The notes under the pieces were generated by a model. It was given only the letters and a program-made list of their open reading frames with translations. It was not told the DNA's origin and did no database searches. A stretch of DNA of 33,070 nucleotides from Bacillota bacterium (GTDB taxonomy: Bacteria; Bacillota; Clostridia; Tissierellales; MES13). The stretch covers positions 1 to 33,070 of the forward strand of contig VEND01000136.1 in assembly GCA_009711765.1 (NCBI GenBank), in the 5' to 3' direction. The position numbers and the translations under genes were made by a program. Below are positions 7,925-16,222 of this stretch, in pieces (the first letter of the stretch is position 1; each line of letters opens with the position of its first letter).

Positions 7925-8901
7925 TGAAAAAATTTATTCTAGATTTAAAAGAAAAAATATTTAATAATGAAGATATAACTCATAAAGATGCTTATAAACT
8001 TATAAGTATTGATATTAATAACTTTGATTCAATTAATATTTTATTTAATGAAGCAAACAACATAAGAGAAAAATTTACTGGTAAAAGGGTTGATTTATGT
8101 ACTATTATAAATGCTAAATCCGGTAAGTGTTCTGAGGATTGTAAATACTGTGCCCAATCCTCATTTTATAAAACAGAAGTTAATGAATATGACTTATTAA
8201 ATTACTCTACCATTTTAAGAAGAGCTAAAGAAATGGAAAATAAAGGGGCTAATAGATTTTCTTTAGTCACCAGTGGTAAGGGATTAACTTCTAATGATTT
8301 TCAAAAGCTTATAGACATTTATAAAAATTTAAACAAGGATACAAACTTAAAATTATGTGCCTCCCACGGAATAATAACTCTCCATCAAGCAAAGGCATTA
8401 AAAAAAGCAGGTGTTAGTAAATATCATCATAATTTAGAAACCAGTGAAAATTACTACCCAAATATATGTACAAGTCATACATTCAAAGATAGAGTGAAAA
8501 CTATAGAAAATGTAAAAAAAGCAGGCCTTAGTATTTGTTCAGGTGGAATTATTGGATTAGGTGAGGGTTATAAAGATAGAATAGATCTTGCATTTTCCCT
8601 AAAAGAGCTTAATATAAAATCAGTCCCTATAAATATTTTAACTCCTATAAAGGGAACTCCCTTTGAAGAAAAAACTATTATTAAACCCTTAGAAGCACTT
8701 AAAACAATGGCTGTTTTTAGATTCATAATACCCGATGGATATATAAGATATGCAGGAGGTAGAAATGCTTTAAAGGATAAACAAATACAAGGTTTTTTAT
8801 CTGGAGTTAATGCAGCTTTAGTAGGTAATTATCTTACTACCATAGGCAGTGGCATAAAACAGGATAAAGAAATGATAAAAAAAGCTGGATTAATTTATTA
8901 A
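7924..8901 (+). CDS. bioB: Biotin synthase
   Basis: This radical-SAM enzyme inserts sulfur into dethiobiotin to form biotin. The 325-residue protein has the CxxxCxxC motif at Cys69, Cys73 and Cys76 (GKCSEDCKYCAQS) for the 4Fe-4S/SAM cluster. The family's 2Fe-2S ligand positions appear as cysteines in CTIINAKSG, LKLCASHG and LSICSGGIIG, with an arginine in the IRYAGGRNA segment. The GTG start shares one base with the bioY stop and has AGGAGG upstream. Length fits a BioB of the short bacterial type. It is followed 13 nt later by bioD. Confidence 0.96.
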   Translation: MKKFILDLKEKIFNNEDITHKDAYKLISIDINNFDSINILFNEANNIREKFTGKRVDLCTIINAKSGKCSEDCKYCAQSSFYKTEVNEYDLLNYSTILRRAKEMENKGANRFSLVTSGKGLTSNDFQKLIDIYKNLNKDTNLKLCASHGIITLHQAKALKKAGVSKYHHNLETSENYYPNICTSHTFKDRVKTIENVKKAGLSICSGGIIGLGEGYKDRIDLAFSLKELNIKSVPINILTPIKGTPFEEKTIIKPLEALKTMAVFRFIIPDGYIRYAGGRNALKDKQIQGFLSGVNAALVGNYLTTIGSGIKQDKEMIKKAGLIY

Positions 8902-8914
8902 AGGGGATGATAAC

Positions 8915-9616
8915 TTGAGTAAAGGAATACTTATTATAGGCACAGATACTGATATTGGAAAAACCTTTATAACAGCTGGTATTACCTACTTATTAAGAAA
9001 AAATGGGTTTAATGCCTGCAGTTTTAAACCTATTGAAAGTGGTGGAATATTAAAGGGAAAAAATTTAGTATCTAAAGATACTAAATTTGTAAAAGATATT
9101 ACAAATTTAAAAGAATCTAATGATACTTTAAATACATATTGTCTTAAAACTTCAGTATCCCCCCACTTAGCTTTTGAAATAGAAAATAAAACTTTTAAAA
9201 AGAAAGTAATAATAGATAATTATAAGAAGTTAGATGAAAAATTTGACTATAAAATAGTTGAAGGAGCTGGAGGAGTGATAGTTCCTATTATAAGAAATGA
9301 ATACTTTTTATACGACCTTATAAAGGATTTAGACTTACCAGTAGTTATCGTTACTAATGCTTCAGTTGGTACAATAAATAAAACTTTATTAACAGTAAAC
9401 TTTTTAAAAGAAAAAGACATTAAGATAAAGGGAATTATTATAAACAATTATACAAATAAATTCTATGAAGATGATAATATAAAGGTTTTAAAAAACATTA
9501 CTAAACTAGATATTTTAGCAATCGTTAAAAGGGTTAAAAATAATGATTATTCTAAAATAAGATCTGAATATGAATCAAGTTTAGATATAAAAAAATTACT
9601 TAGCTTATTTACTTAA
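8915..9616 (+). CDS. bioD: Dethiobiotin synthetase
   Basis: This ATP-dependent carboxylase closes the ureido ring of dethiobiotin from 7,8-diaminopelargonate. The 233-residue protein begins with the modified P-loop GTDTDIGKT (residues 9-17) and has the FKPIESGG switch region, the VEGAGGVIVPI motif with the catalytic Glu, and a TNASVGTINKTLLT segment. The start is TTG with AAGGGG upstream; no ATG is nearby. It sits between bioB and bioA in the usual co-transcribed order. Confidence 0.94.
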   Translation: MSKGILIIGTDTDIGKTFITAGITYLLRKNGFNACSFKPIESGGILKGKNLVSKDTKFVKDITNLKESNDTLNTYCLKTSVSPHLAFEIENKTFKKKVIIDNYKKLDEKFDYKIVEGAGGVIVPIIRNEYFLYDLIKDLDLPVVIVTNASVGTINKTLLTVNFLKEKDIKIKGIIINNYTNKFYEDDNIKVLKNITKLDILAIVKRVKNNDYSKIRSEYESSLDIKKLLSLFT

Positions 9617-9628
9617 GGAGGAATATAT

Positions 9629-10984
9629 ATGGATATAAATGAACTTCAAAGGAAAGATTTAGAACATATCTGGCATCCTTGCTCTCAAATGAAAGACTAT
9701 GAAGATTTAGCACCTATAGTTATAAAAAAAGGCTATGGGGTGTTTTTAGAAGATATTAATGGATCTACTTATCTTGATGGTATATCATCTTGGTGGGTTA
9801 ATCTATTTGGTCATTCTAATAAAAGAATTAATAAAGCTTTATATAATCAAAGTGAAAATTTAGAGCATGTTATATTTGCTAACTTTTCTAGTGAGCCTGC
9901 TATTAAACTTGCTGAAAAGATAGCTAATATTACACCTTCTGGTTTAAATAAAGTATTTTTTAGTGACAATGGATCTTCAGCTAATGAAATAGCTCTAAAA
10001 ATTAGTTATCAATATCATAAACAAAGTAAAAAAACTAAAAAGAAAAAATATGTATCCCTTAAAGGTGCTTACCATGGAGGAACGATAGGTGCTTTATCAG
10101 TAGGAGGTTTTGACTTATATAAAGATACCTTTAAACCTATTTTATTAGATTCTTTTAATGTTGATGGACCTGATTGTTATAGATGTAAATATGATAAATC
10201 TAGAGATACTTGTAATGCAGAATGTTTTGAGTCAATGGAAAAAACGGTTAGTAAAAACCATGAAGAAATAACCGCAATTATATTAGAACCTATGCTACAA
10301 GGTGCAGCAGGCATGAGAATTTATTCTCCTAACTATCTTAAAAAGGTAAGAAATCTTTGTGATAAATATGATATTAACTTAATAGCCGATGAGGTAGCTG
10401 TTGGATTTGGTAGAACAGGTAAAATGTTTGCATGTGAACATGCTAATATATCTCCAGATATAATGACTTTAGGAAAGGGAATAACAGCCGGTTATCTACC
10501 TATTGCATTAACTGTAGTTACTGATAAAATTTATTCTGCCTTTTATGATGATTATACTAAACTTAAAGGATTTTTACATAGTCATAGTTATTCTGGAAAC
10601 CCCTTAGGATGTAGGGTTGCTTTAGAGAGCTTAAATATATTTAAAGATGAGGATATAATAAATAAAATTAATAATAAAGCAAAACTTTTAAGAAAAAAAG
10701 TCCTTAATTCTTTATCTGATATACCAAATGTCGGAGAATACAGACAAATTGGAATGATTGGAGCTATAGAACTAGTTGAGGATAAAGAAAATAAAAAAGG
10801 ATTTGATTGGAAAAAAAGAGTTGGATATGAAATATATAAAATAGCCTTAAAAAAAGGAGTTTTATTAAGACCTTTAGGTAATGTTATATACTTTATGCCC
10901 CCATATATAATAAATGAAAAGGAAATGGATTTTATGGTTACTAAAGCTAAAGAATCAATTAAAGAATACTTTAATAATAATTAA
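9629..10984 (+). CDS. bioA: Adenosylmethionine-8-amino-7-oxononanoate aminotransferase
   Basis: This fold-type I PLP transaminase converts 7-keto-8-aminopelargonate (KAPA) to 7,8-diaminopelargonate, usually with SAM as donor. The 451-residue protein has the family motif WHPCSQMKDYE, the phosphate-binding NGSSANE, Asp254 in IADEVAVGFGRTG and the PLP lysine Lys283 in LGKGITAGYLP. It carries a cysteine-rich insertion (Cys183, Cys186, Cys195, Cys199) seen in a subset of BioA proteins, possibly a metal site. The ATG follows AAGGAGG. It ends the operon and its stop runs into a terminator hairpin. KAPA synthase (bioF) and pimelate genes are absent here, so the substrate must come from elsewhere in the genome or from outside the cell. 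Confidence 0.95.
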   Translation: MDINELQRKDLEHIWHPCSQMKDYEDLAPIVIKKGYGVFLEDINGSTYLDGISSWWVNLFGHSNKRINKALYNQSENLEHVIFANFSSEPAIKLAEKIANITPSGLNKVFFSDNGSSANEIALKISYQYHKQSKKTKKKKYVSLKGAYHGGTIGALSVGGFDLYKDTFKPILLDSFNVDGPDCYRCKYDKSRDTCNAECFESMEKTVSKNHEEITAIILEPMLQGAAGMRIYSPNYLKKVRNLCDKYDINLIADEVAVGFGRTGKMFACEHANISPDIMTLGKGITAGYLPIALTVVTDKIYSAFYDDYTKLKGFLHSHSYSGNPLGCRVALESLNIFKDEDIINKINNKAKLLRKKVLNSLSDIPNVGEYRQIGMIGAIELVEDKENKKGFDWKKRVGYEIYKIALKKGVLLRPLGNVIYFMPPYIINEKEMDFMVTKAKESIKEYFNNN

Positions 10985-11003
10985 AGCGCCCTTTAGGCGC
11001 TTT
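10983..11003. terminator. Bidirectional terminator between bioA and the xanthine dehydrogenase operon
   Basis: AAAGCGCC, a 5-nt loop and GGCGCTTT form an 8-bp stem starting within the bioA stop codon. Both sides are AT-rich but lack long T runs. It lies between convergent genes and probably serves both. Confidence 0.7.
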
Positions 11004-11008
11004 AGTTA

Positions 11009-13315
11009 TTATTTGTTATTTAACTTTAAAAATACTTTTTCAGGAGTTATAGGTAAAGCTCTTATTCTAACACCACAGGCATTATATAAAGCATCTGTAA
11101 TAGCAGGTGCTACAGTATTAATAACTACTTCTCCTATAGACTTTGCTCCATATGGCCCTGTTTTATCGAATCCTTTAGCAAATTCAACCCTTATATTTTT
11201 TGCATCCTTTCTTGAAGGTATTTTATATTGCATGAAAGTATCATTCATAAGTCTACCATATTCATTATATTTTACATCTTCATATAATGAATATCCTATC
11301 CCCTGCATTATTCCACCTTCAATCTGAATTCTAGCTAATTTAGGATTTATAACCATACCACAATCCACTATACCTACATAATCTAGGACAGTAACTTTTC
11401 CTGTTTCTAAATCAACTTCAACTTCAGCAAACCCTGCCATATAGGGAGGTGCTGCCTTTTTTGGTACGTAGGATCCTGTAGTTAAAAGTTGCATGTGGGG
11501 ATAATCATATATCATTTTATTAGAAAATTCCTTTAAACTAATCCTTTTATTGTTATCTTTATTAATAATATAATTATCTAATATATCTATATTTGTTTCT
11601 TTAGTATTAAAATATTTAGCACCATATTTAATTAATAATTTTTTCATATTTTCAGCTGCATTTATAACTGCATTTCCTGATGTATAAGTAGTACTAGATG
11701 CATAGGCTCCACTATCATAGGGAGTTATATCAGTATCTGAAGCATAAACATTTATACTACCAACATCTATTTTTAATGTTTCTGCTGCTATTTGAGCTAA
11801 GATTGTATCACTACCTGTACCTAAATCAGTTGCTCCAGTCATAAGTGTAAAAAAGCCATCATCATTTAATTTAAGACTAGCCGATGCCATATCAATATTA
11901 GGAAGTCCTGAACCCTGTTGAGCAATAGCCATACCAACTCCCCTTACCCTTTTATCACTTACCTTAATTTTTGGATATTTTTCATCCCATTTTATAAGCT
12001 CTTTTCCCCTAGATACACAATATTCTAACTGACAACTATCCATATACATCGGATCATCCGATGCATCCTTAGTTGTCATATTATAAAGGGGTGTTGTTTC
12101 TCCTTTTTTTATCATATTCATTTCCCTAATTTTTATAGGGTCTATAGAAAGTTCCTTAGCTAACTCATTTATAGTAGCTTCTAAAGCATATGTTCCTTGG
12201 GTAACTCCAAATCCTCTTAAAGCCCCTCCTGGTACACGATTTGTATACATAGCTTTACCTGAAAATCTAACTGCATCCACTTTATTATAAAGGGTAAGTA
12301 CCTTTTTACCTGCTGCTCCTATTGTTGTTTGGGCATGCTCTCCATATGCCCCTGTATCTGATAGGCCCTTCATATCTATTGCTTTTATTAATCCATTTGA
12401 ATCTGAACCTATTTTTATATCAAATTTCATTGAATGTCTAGAAGTAGTTCCTCTAAAAACATCCTTTCTAGAATATATAATTTTAGCAGGCTTTTTAGTT
12501 TTTAAAGTTACTAAAGCAGGATAAAACTCAGAATGTGCCGTTTGTTTAGAACCAAATCCTCCACCTATTCTAGGTTTTATTACCCTTATCTTTCTTCTAG
12601 GTATATCTAAACAATGGGATAAAATTCTTCTTACATGAAAAGGTATTTGAGTAGATGTTACTACTACTAATCTACCCTGTATATCTAAATATGTATAAGT
12701 TCTTTGGGTTTCCATCATTGCTTGTGATTGAGCTTGGGTTTTATATGTTTTAGTTATTACCTTTTCACATTTTTTAAAGGTCTCTTCTAGATTACCAACA
12801 CTAAAATTAACTTCACATGCAATATTTTTATCCTTATTAAACCCTACATCTATATTTGTATATATATCATCCTCTGGATGAACTATAGTTTCACTATCCT
12901 CTGCAGATAAATAATCTAAAACTGGATCTAATTTTTTATATTCTACTTTTATTAATTTCATTGCCTTATCTACTATCTTTTCACTTGTCCCAGCGATAAT
13001 AGCTACATCGTCACCTACATGCCTTACATATTCATCTAATAGAAATTTATCATAGGCAGATAATTCCGGATAACATTGCCCTGCCCTTGTAAAGGGTTTT
13101 CTTAAAACATCTTTATATGTTAATATACACTCTATACCTGGAATCTTTTCAGCGATGGAAGTATCTATACTTATAATTTTTGCAAAGGCATGGGGACTTC
13201 TTAAAACTTTAACTATTAAAGAATTACTAGAAGCTAAATCATCAGTATAAGCAGGTTTCCCTGTTACTAAACCCATACCATCTACTTTTGAGATAGGATT
13301 ATTAACTACTTTCAT
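11009..13315 (-). CDS. xdhA: Xanthine dehydrogenase-type molybdenum-binding subunit
   Basis: Large catalytic subunit of a three-gene molybdenum hydroxylase; the likely reaction is hydroxylation of a purine such as hypoxanthine or xanthine. The 768-residue protein has the N-terminal a/b hammerhead region (KPAYTDDLA, VLRSPHAFAKI) and the molybdopterin loops GGGFGSKQ, ALRGFGVTQG, TGATDLGTGSDT and SGNAVINAA. Near the C terminus is the catalytic glutamate in GAKSIGEVVINTVAPAI. Its ATG overlaps the preceding stop as ATGA, and GGAGGGG precedes it. The neighbouring purine-type permease supports a purine substrate. Aldehyde or nicotinate hydroxylases share this fold, so the substrate is inferred. No Mo-cofactor maturation gene of the XdhC/CoxI type is seen here. 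Confidence 0.88.
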   Translation of the reverse strand: MKVVNNPISKVDGMGLVTGKPAYTDDLASSNSLIVKVLRSPHAFAKIISIDTSIAEKIPGIECILTYKDVLRKPFTRAGQCYPELSAYDKFLLDEYVRHVGDDVAIIAGTSEKIVDKAMKLIKVEYKKLDPVLDYLSAEDSETIVHPEDDIYTNIDVGFNKDKNIACEVNFSVGNLEETFKKCEKVITKTYKTQAQSQAMMETQRTYTYLDIQGRLVVVTSTQIPFHVRRILSHCLDIPRRKIRVIKPRIGGGFGSKQTAHSEFYPALVTLKTKKPAKIIYSRKDVFRGTTSRHSMKFDIKIGSDSNGLIKAIDMKGLSDTGAYGEHAQTTIGAAGKKVLTLYNKVDAVRFSGKAMYTNRVPGGALRGFGVTQGTYALEATINELAKELSIDPIKIREMNMIKKGETTPLYNMTTKDASDDPMYMDSCQLEYCVSRGKELIKWDEKYPKIKVSDKRVRGVGMAIAQQGSGLPNIDMASASLKLNDDGFFTLMTGATDLGTGSDTILAQIAAETLKIDVGSINVYASDTDITPYDSGAYASSTTYTSGNAVINAAENMKKLLIKYGAKYFNTKETNIDILDNYIINKDNNKRISLKEFSNKMIYDYPHMQLLTTGSYVPKKAAPPYMAGFAEVEVDLETGKVTVLDYVGIVDCGMVINPKLARIQIEGGIMQGIGYSLYEDVKYNEYGRLMNDTFMQYKIPSRKDAKNIRVEFAKGFDKTGPYGAKSIGEVVINTVAPAITDALYNACGVRIRALPITPEKVFLKLNNK

Positions 13316-13764
13316 TTTTTCCCCTCCAAATACTTTTTTATAGCCCTAAGTTGTCCTACATAACCAGTACACCTACATAGGTTTCCATTCATAAAATGTA
13401 ATATCTCTTCATCTGTAGGATTTTCAATACATTTTTCTAGATATAAAATACTCATTATTGTACCTGGGCTACAATATCCACACTGATCTACTCCTTCATC
13501 TACTAGATACTTTCCTATTTTTTCTGCCTTTTTTGTGACTCCTTCTATAGTTGTTATTTCATGGCCATCTGCTCTTAAAGACAACATAACACAGGATAAA
13601 ATTGCTTTACCATCAAAATGGACAGTACAGGCTCCACAGGAACCTGTATCGCATCCTTTTCTTACACTTAAATATCCATTTTTTCTTAATGTATCAGCTA
13701 AATACTCATCCGCTGATACATCAAATACTTTTTTCTCTCCATTTATTTTTAAGTTAATTTTCAT
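13312..13764 (-). CDS. Xanthine dehydrogenase-type 2Fe-2S subunit
   Basis: Small electron-transfer subunit of the molybdenum hydroxylase, 150 residues. The N-terminal plant-ferredoxin fold carries Cys38, Cys43, Cys46 and Cys58 (GCDTGSCGACTVHFDG..LSC). The C-terminal helical domain carries Cys95, Cys98, Cys130 and Cys132 (QCGYCSPGT and NLCRCTGY). Both clusters are therefore complete. It passes electrons from the molybdenum centre to the FAD subunit. GGAGG lies upstream of the ATG. It overlaps the FAD-subunit gene by 11 nt and the Mo-subunit gene by 4 nt, which supports coupled translation of a stoichiometric complex. Confidence 0.93.
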   Translation of the reverse strand: MKINLKINGEKKVFDVSADEYLADTLRKNGYLSVRKGCDTGSCGACTVHFDGKAILSCVMLSLRADGHEITTIEGVTKKAEKIGKYLVDEGVDQCGYCSPGTIMSILYLEKCIENPTDEEILHFMNGNLCRCTGYVGQLRAIKKYLEGKK

Positions 13765-14557
13765 AATTAACTACCTCCGTTAAAGCACGCTTAAGTAATA
13801 CTTTAGATAAACCCTTTCTATATTCCTTATTAGCCCTTATATTACTACCAAAGGTTATTTCATCTTCAATTATTTCACAGGCTTTTTTTATAACAGTTTC
13901 ATCTATATGTTTACCCTTTAAATACTTTATAGTTTCATATGCTAAAGTTGCCCTATTAGGTCTAGCTCCAACTGCTATTAAATAAGTATCATCCTTTTTA
14001 GATACACTTAAGTTTAATATTGCATAATCTCCCTTTGAATTTCTCATTGATTTAAAAGAAGCTTTCCTTCCATCTTTAGATATGATTATTTTTTCTAAAA
14101 TATCTTTTTTATTAGAACCTTCAATTAAAAACTTTTCAAGGGATATTTCTCCTTGTTTTTTTAATGAAACTTTAGTATCTAAGGATAATAAACATGTTAA
14201 AATATCAGAAAAACCATATCTTGAATAAACAGTAGCACCAACTGTAACCATGTTTCTAAGTTGAACTCCTACTATGTCTTTAACTGATAATCCTAATGCG
14301 TTATTAAAATACTTTTTTAAAACTTTAGAACGCTCTATATCTCCAAATGTAGCCATAGCCCCTATTTCAATTTTATTATCATATTCTTTAATAAAATCTA
14401 GATTTAATTTTGATAAGTCTATTGCTTTTGAGATATTTATAGATCCTAATTTTAAAAAAGCTCCTCCTCCTATAATAGTTGCTTTTTTGCTAGATTCTAA
14501 AACTTTTAAAGCTTCATCTAATGTTTTAGGAGCGACATATTCTTTAATACTTATCAT
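13754..14557 (-). CDS. Xanthine dehydrogenase-type FAD-binding subunit
   Basis: This 267-residue protein matches the FAD-binding subunit of xanthine dehydrogenase/CO-dehydrogenase-type hydroxylases. It starts YVAPKTLDEAL, has the dinucleotide motif ATIIGGGAFLKLG and a segment RNMVTVGATVYSRYGFSDIL that in the family contacts FAD. A C-terminal domain ends with ANKEYRKGLSKVLLKRAL, the family's closing helix. It is a little shorter than many homologues but looks complete. AAGGAGG lies before the ATG. It follows the permease gene by 29 nt and overlaps the 2Fe-2S gene. It would transfer electrons from the iron-sulfur clusters to NAD+ or another carrier. Confidence 0.9.
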   Translation of the reverse strand: MISIKEYVAPKTLDEALKVLESSKKATIIGGGAFLKLGSINISKAIDLSKLNLDFIKEYDNKIEIGAMATFGDIERSKVLKKYFNNALGLSVKDIVGVQLRNMVTVGATVYSRYGFSDILTCLLSLDTKVSLKKQGEISLEKFLIEGSNKKDILEKIIISKDGRKASFKSMRNSKGDYAILNLSVSKKDDTYLIAVGARPNRATLAYETIKYLKGKHIDETVIKKACEIIEDEITFGSNIRANKEYRKGLSKVLLKRALTEVVNYEN

Positions 14558-14586
14558 TTAATTCCTCCTTAAAACTTAGTTAATAT

Positions 14587-15912
14587 CTAAGCTGCTTTTT
14601 CATTTTCTTTACTTTCTTCACTTTTATCTTTAGGAAATACAATATTTAAAACTAATGCTAAAATACCTGCTGAAACTACTGAATCATTAAAGAAATGTTT
14701 CATAACCGCTGGCATATGTTTTGTAGCCTCAGGTACAGTACTAAATCCTATACCAAGCCCTAGTGCAATAGCTAATATTGTAGTATTTCTACTATCTAAA
14801 CCTGCTTTAGAGATCATTTTTATACCGCTTATTGTTATCATTGAAAATACAACTGTTACTGCTCCCCCTAAAACACTTGCAGGCATTACTGCACATATAG
14901 CCCCTATCTTAGGTATAAGTCCTGCTAATATTAAAAATATAGCTCCTGTTGCAACACAGAATCTATTCATAACTTTAGTCATAGCAACTATTCCTGCATT
15001 TTGTCCGTAGGCTGTATTAGGTAATACATTAAAAATTGATGCAAATAAACTACCTACACCATCTGCAATAACTGCTCCAGACATTTCCCTATCCGTTGGC
15101 TCTCTATCAGCTCCACTTAAAGTTATACCTGAAATATTACCTAATGTTTCTAATGCCACAACTATATATACTGCAGCGAATTTTAATATAGCATCAAGAT
15201 GAAATTCTATACCAAAATTCAAAGGCCTAGGTACATTTATCCATCCTGCTTGTGCTACACTTTCAAAACTAACTTTGCCTAATGGAATTGCTACTAAATA
15301 ACCTATAACTAATGCAATTAATATAGCCGCCACATTAAATATACCATTAGTAAATCTTTGTAGCAATATAATAATACCAAGTACTAAAAAGCCTAAGAAA
15401 AGATTTTGAATTGATCCATAATCAGCTGCTCCTACTCCACCTGCGAAATAATTAATACCAACAGGTAATAATGATAAACCTATTGCAAGTAATACTACCC
15501 CTGTCACTATTGGTGGAAAGAATTTTCTAAGTGGTTTTAAAAAGAATCCCATTATTATTTCTGTAAAACTACCTACTAAGGATGCACCAAGTATTCCTGC
15601 TAATCCGTATGATTGACCTACAGCAATTGCAGTAGGTACAAATGCAAAACTAGTACCCATGACTAAGGGTAATCTTGCTCCTATTCTTGATATTGGATAT
15701 AACTGTAGAAAGGTTACTAAACCTGCGACAATCATAGTACATTGAATCATAAATACCTTTTGTTCTTCTGGTAAATTTAAAACATTTGCAATTATTATAA
15801 TTGGAGCTATATTCCCTGTAAACATAGCTAAAACATGTTGAAGTCCTAAAGGTATAGCTGAACTTAGTTTAGGTTTGCCATCTAATTCATAAATTGATGC
15901 GTTCTTACTCAT
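14587..15912 (-). CDS. NCS2 family nucleobase permease (xanthine/uric acid/uracil type)
   Basis: This 441-residue integral membrane protein has the NCS2 pattern of about 12-14 membrane segments. Motifs include IPLGLQHVLAMFTGNIAPI at the N terminus, PLVMGTSFAFVP, the middle-domain ALETLGNISG with the substrate glutamate, and SVFNVLPNTAYGQNAGIVAMTKV as the second half-helix signature (here beginning FASIFNVLPNT). The family imports purines or uracil with H+ or Na+. It is the first gene before the hydroxylase subunits, so xanthine or a related purine is the likely cargo, an inference from context. The ATG has AAAGGGGG upstream. The long leader (15913-16187) ends in an attenuator and likely controls the whole four-gene operon. 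Confidence 0.9.
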   Translation of the reverse strand: MSKNASIYELDGKPKLSSAIPLGLQHVLAMFTGNIAPIIIIANVLNLPEEQKVFMIQCTMIVAGLVTFLQLYPISRIGARLPLVMGTSFAFVPTAIAVGQSYGLAGILGASLVGSFTEIIMGFFLKPLRKFFPPIVTGVVLLAIGLSLLPVGINYFAGGVGAADYGSIQNLFLGFLVLGIIILLQRFTNGIFNVAAILIALVIGYLVAIPLGKVSFESVAQAGWINVPRPLNFGIEFHLDAILKFAAVYIVVALETLGNISGITLSGADREPTDREMSGAVIADGVGSLFASIFNVLPNTAYGQNAGIVAMTKVMNRFCVATGAIFLILAGLIPKIGAICAVMPASVLGGAVTVVFSMITISGIKMISKAGLDSRNTTILAIALGLGIGFSTVPEATKHMPAVMKHFFNDSVVSAGILALVLNIVFPKDKSEESKENEKAA

Positions 15913-15992
15913 AAATATTTTCCCCCTTTAAATTTTTAACCTTTAATTTGAAAGCGTTATCCTGATATTAACTTTATCCCCTCCTTTAATAC

Positions 15993-16039
15993 AAAAAAGG
16001 TCAGCACAAAAGAATATCTCTATCCTTTCATGCTGACCT
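15993..16039 (-). terminator. Leader terminator (attenuator) of the purine operon
   Basis: Minus-strand AGGTCAGCA and TGCTGACCT form a 9-bp stem, extended by weaker pairs, and are followed at once by T6. It lies about 80 nt upstream of the permease start, inside the transcribed leader, so it is conditional. Confidence 0.88.
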
Positions 16040-16181
16040 ATTAAAGCTTAACATTAATTGTTATCCTTAATTATTGTCAGTTCATTTATTTAATTTTATT
16101 TTTTAAAATCCTATAACTGATACGGCTTATATTTAGAATATATCCATCTCAGCTTTATTAGAATTTTCTAAATAATCATTT
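16040..16181 (-). ncRNA. Structured 5' leader of unknown class upstream of the purine operon
   Basis: Between the promoter and the terminator the minus-strand leader can form a long hairpin in which AGCTGA (16154-16149) pairs with TCAGTT (16120-16115), with an inner TATATT/AATATA stem. TCAGTT can instead pair with AACTGA (16082-16077). CTGAC of that third segment can instead pair with GTCAG in the 5' arm of the terminator (16037-16033). This is the layout of an attenuator with mutually exclusive helices. I looked for the purine riboswitch core (the GTTTCTACC-type J2/3 segment and loop pairs) and do not see it. It also lacks PRPP, guanidine, THF or glycine riboswitch signatures as far as I can judge. 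Confidence 0.55.
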
Positions 16182-16187
16182 GATAAA

Positions 16188-16216
16188 ATTATAACATATG
16201 AAGTTATATTTTTCAA
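16188..16216 (-). promoter_or_regulatory. Promoter of the purine operon
   Basis: Minus-strand TTGAAA (16216-16211), a 17-nt spacer and TATAAT (16193-16188). The -35 box begins 7 nt after the stop codon of the response regulator, and the transcript would start near 16181. Confidence 0.8.
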
Positions 16217-16222
16217 ACTATA

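Noticed and set aside
10914-11327. Plus-strand frame running from bioA into the xanthine dehydrogenase gene
   Set aside because: It crosses the terminator and is the shadow of two real genes in other frames; no ribosome site.
16060-16075. Resemblance of GGATAACAATT to a lac-type operator
   Set aside because: An isolated AT-rich match without its partner half-site; it lies in the RNA leader and is better explained by a small hairpin.
16040-16181. Purine (guanine/adenine) riboswitch upstream of the purine permease
   Set aside because: Expected from context, but the conserved junction and loop words are not present on the minus strand, so I left the leader unassigned.
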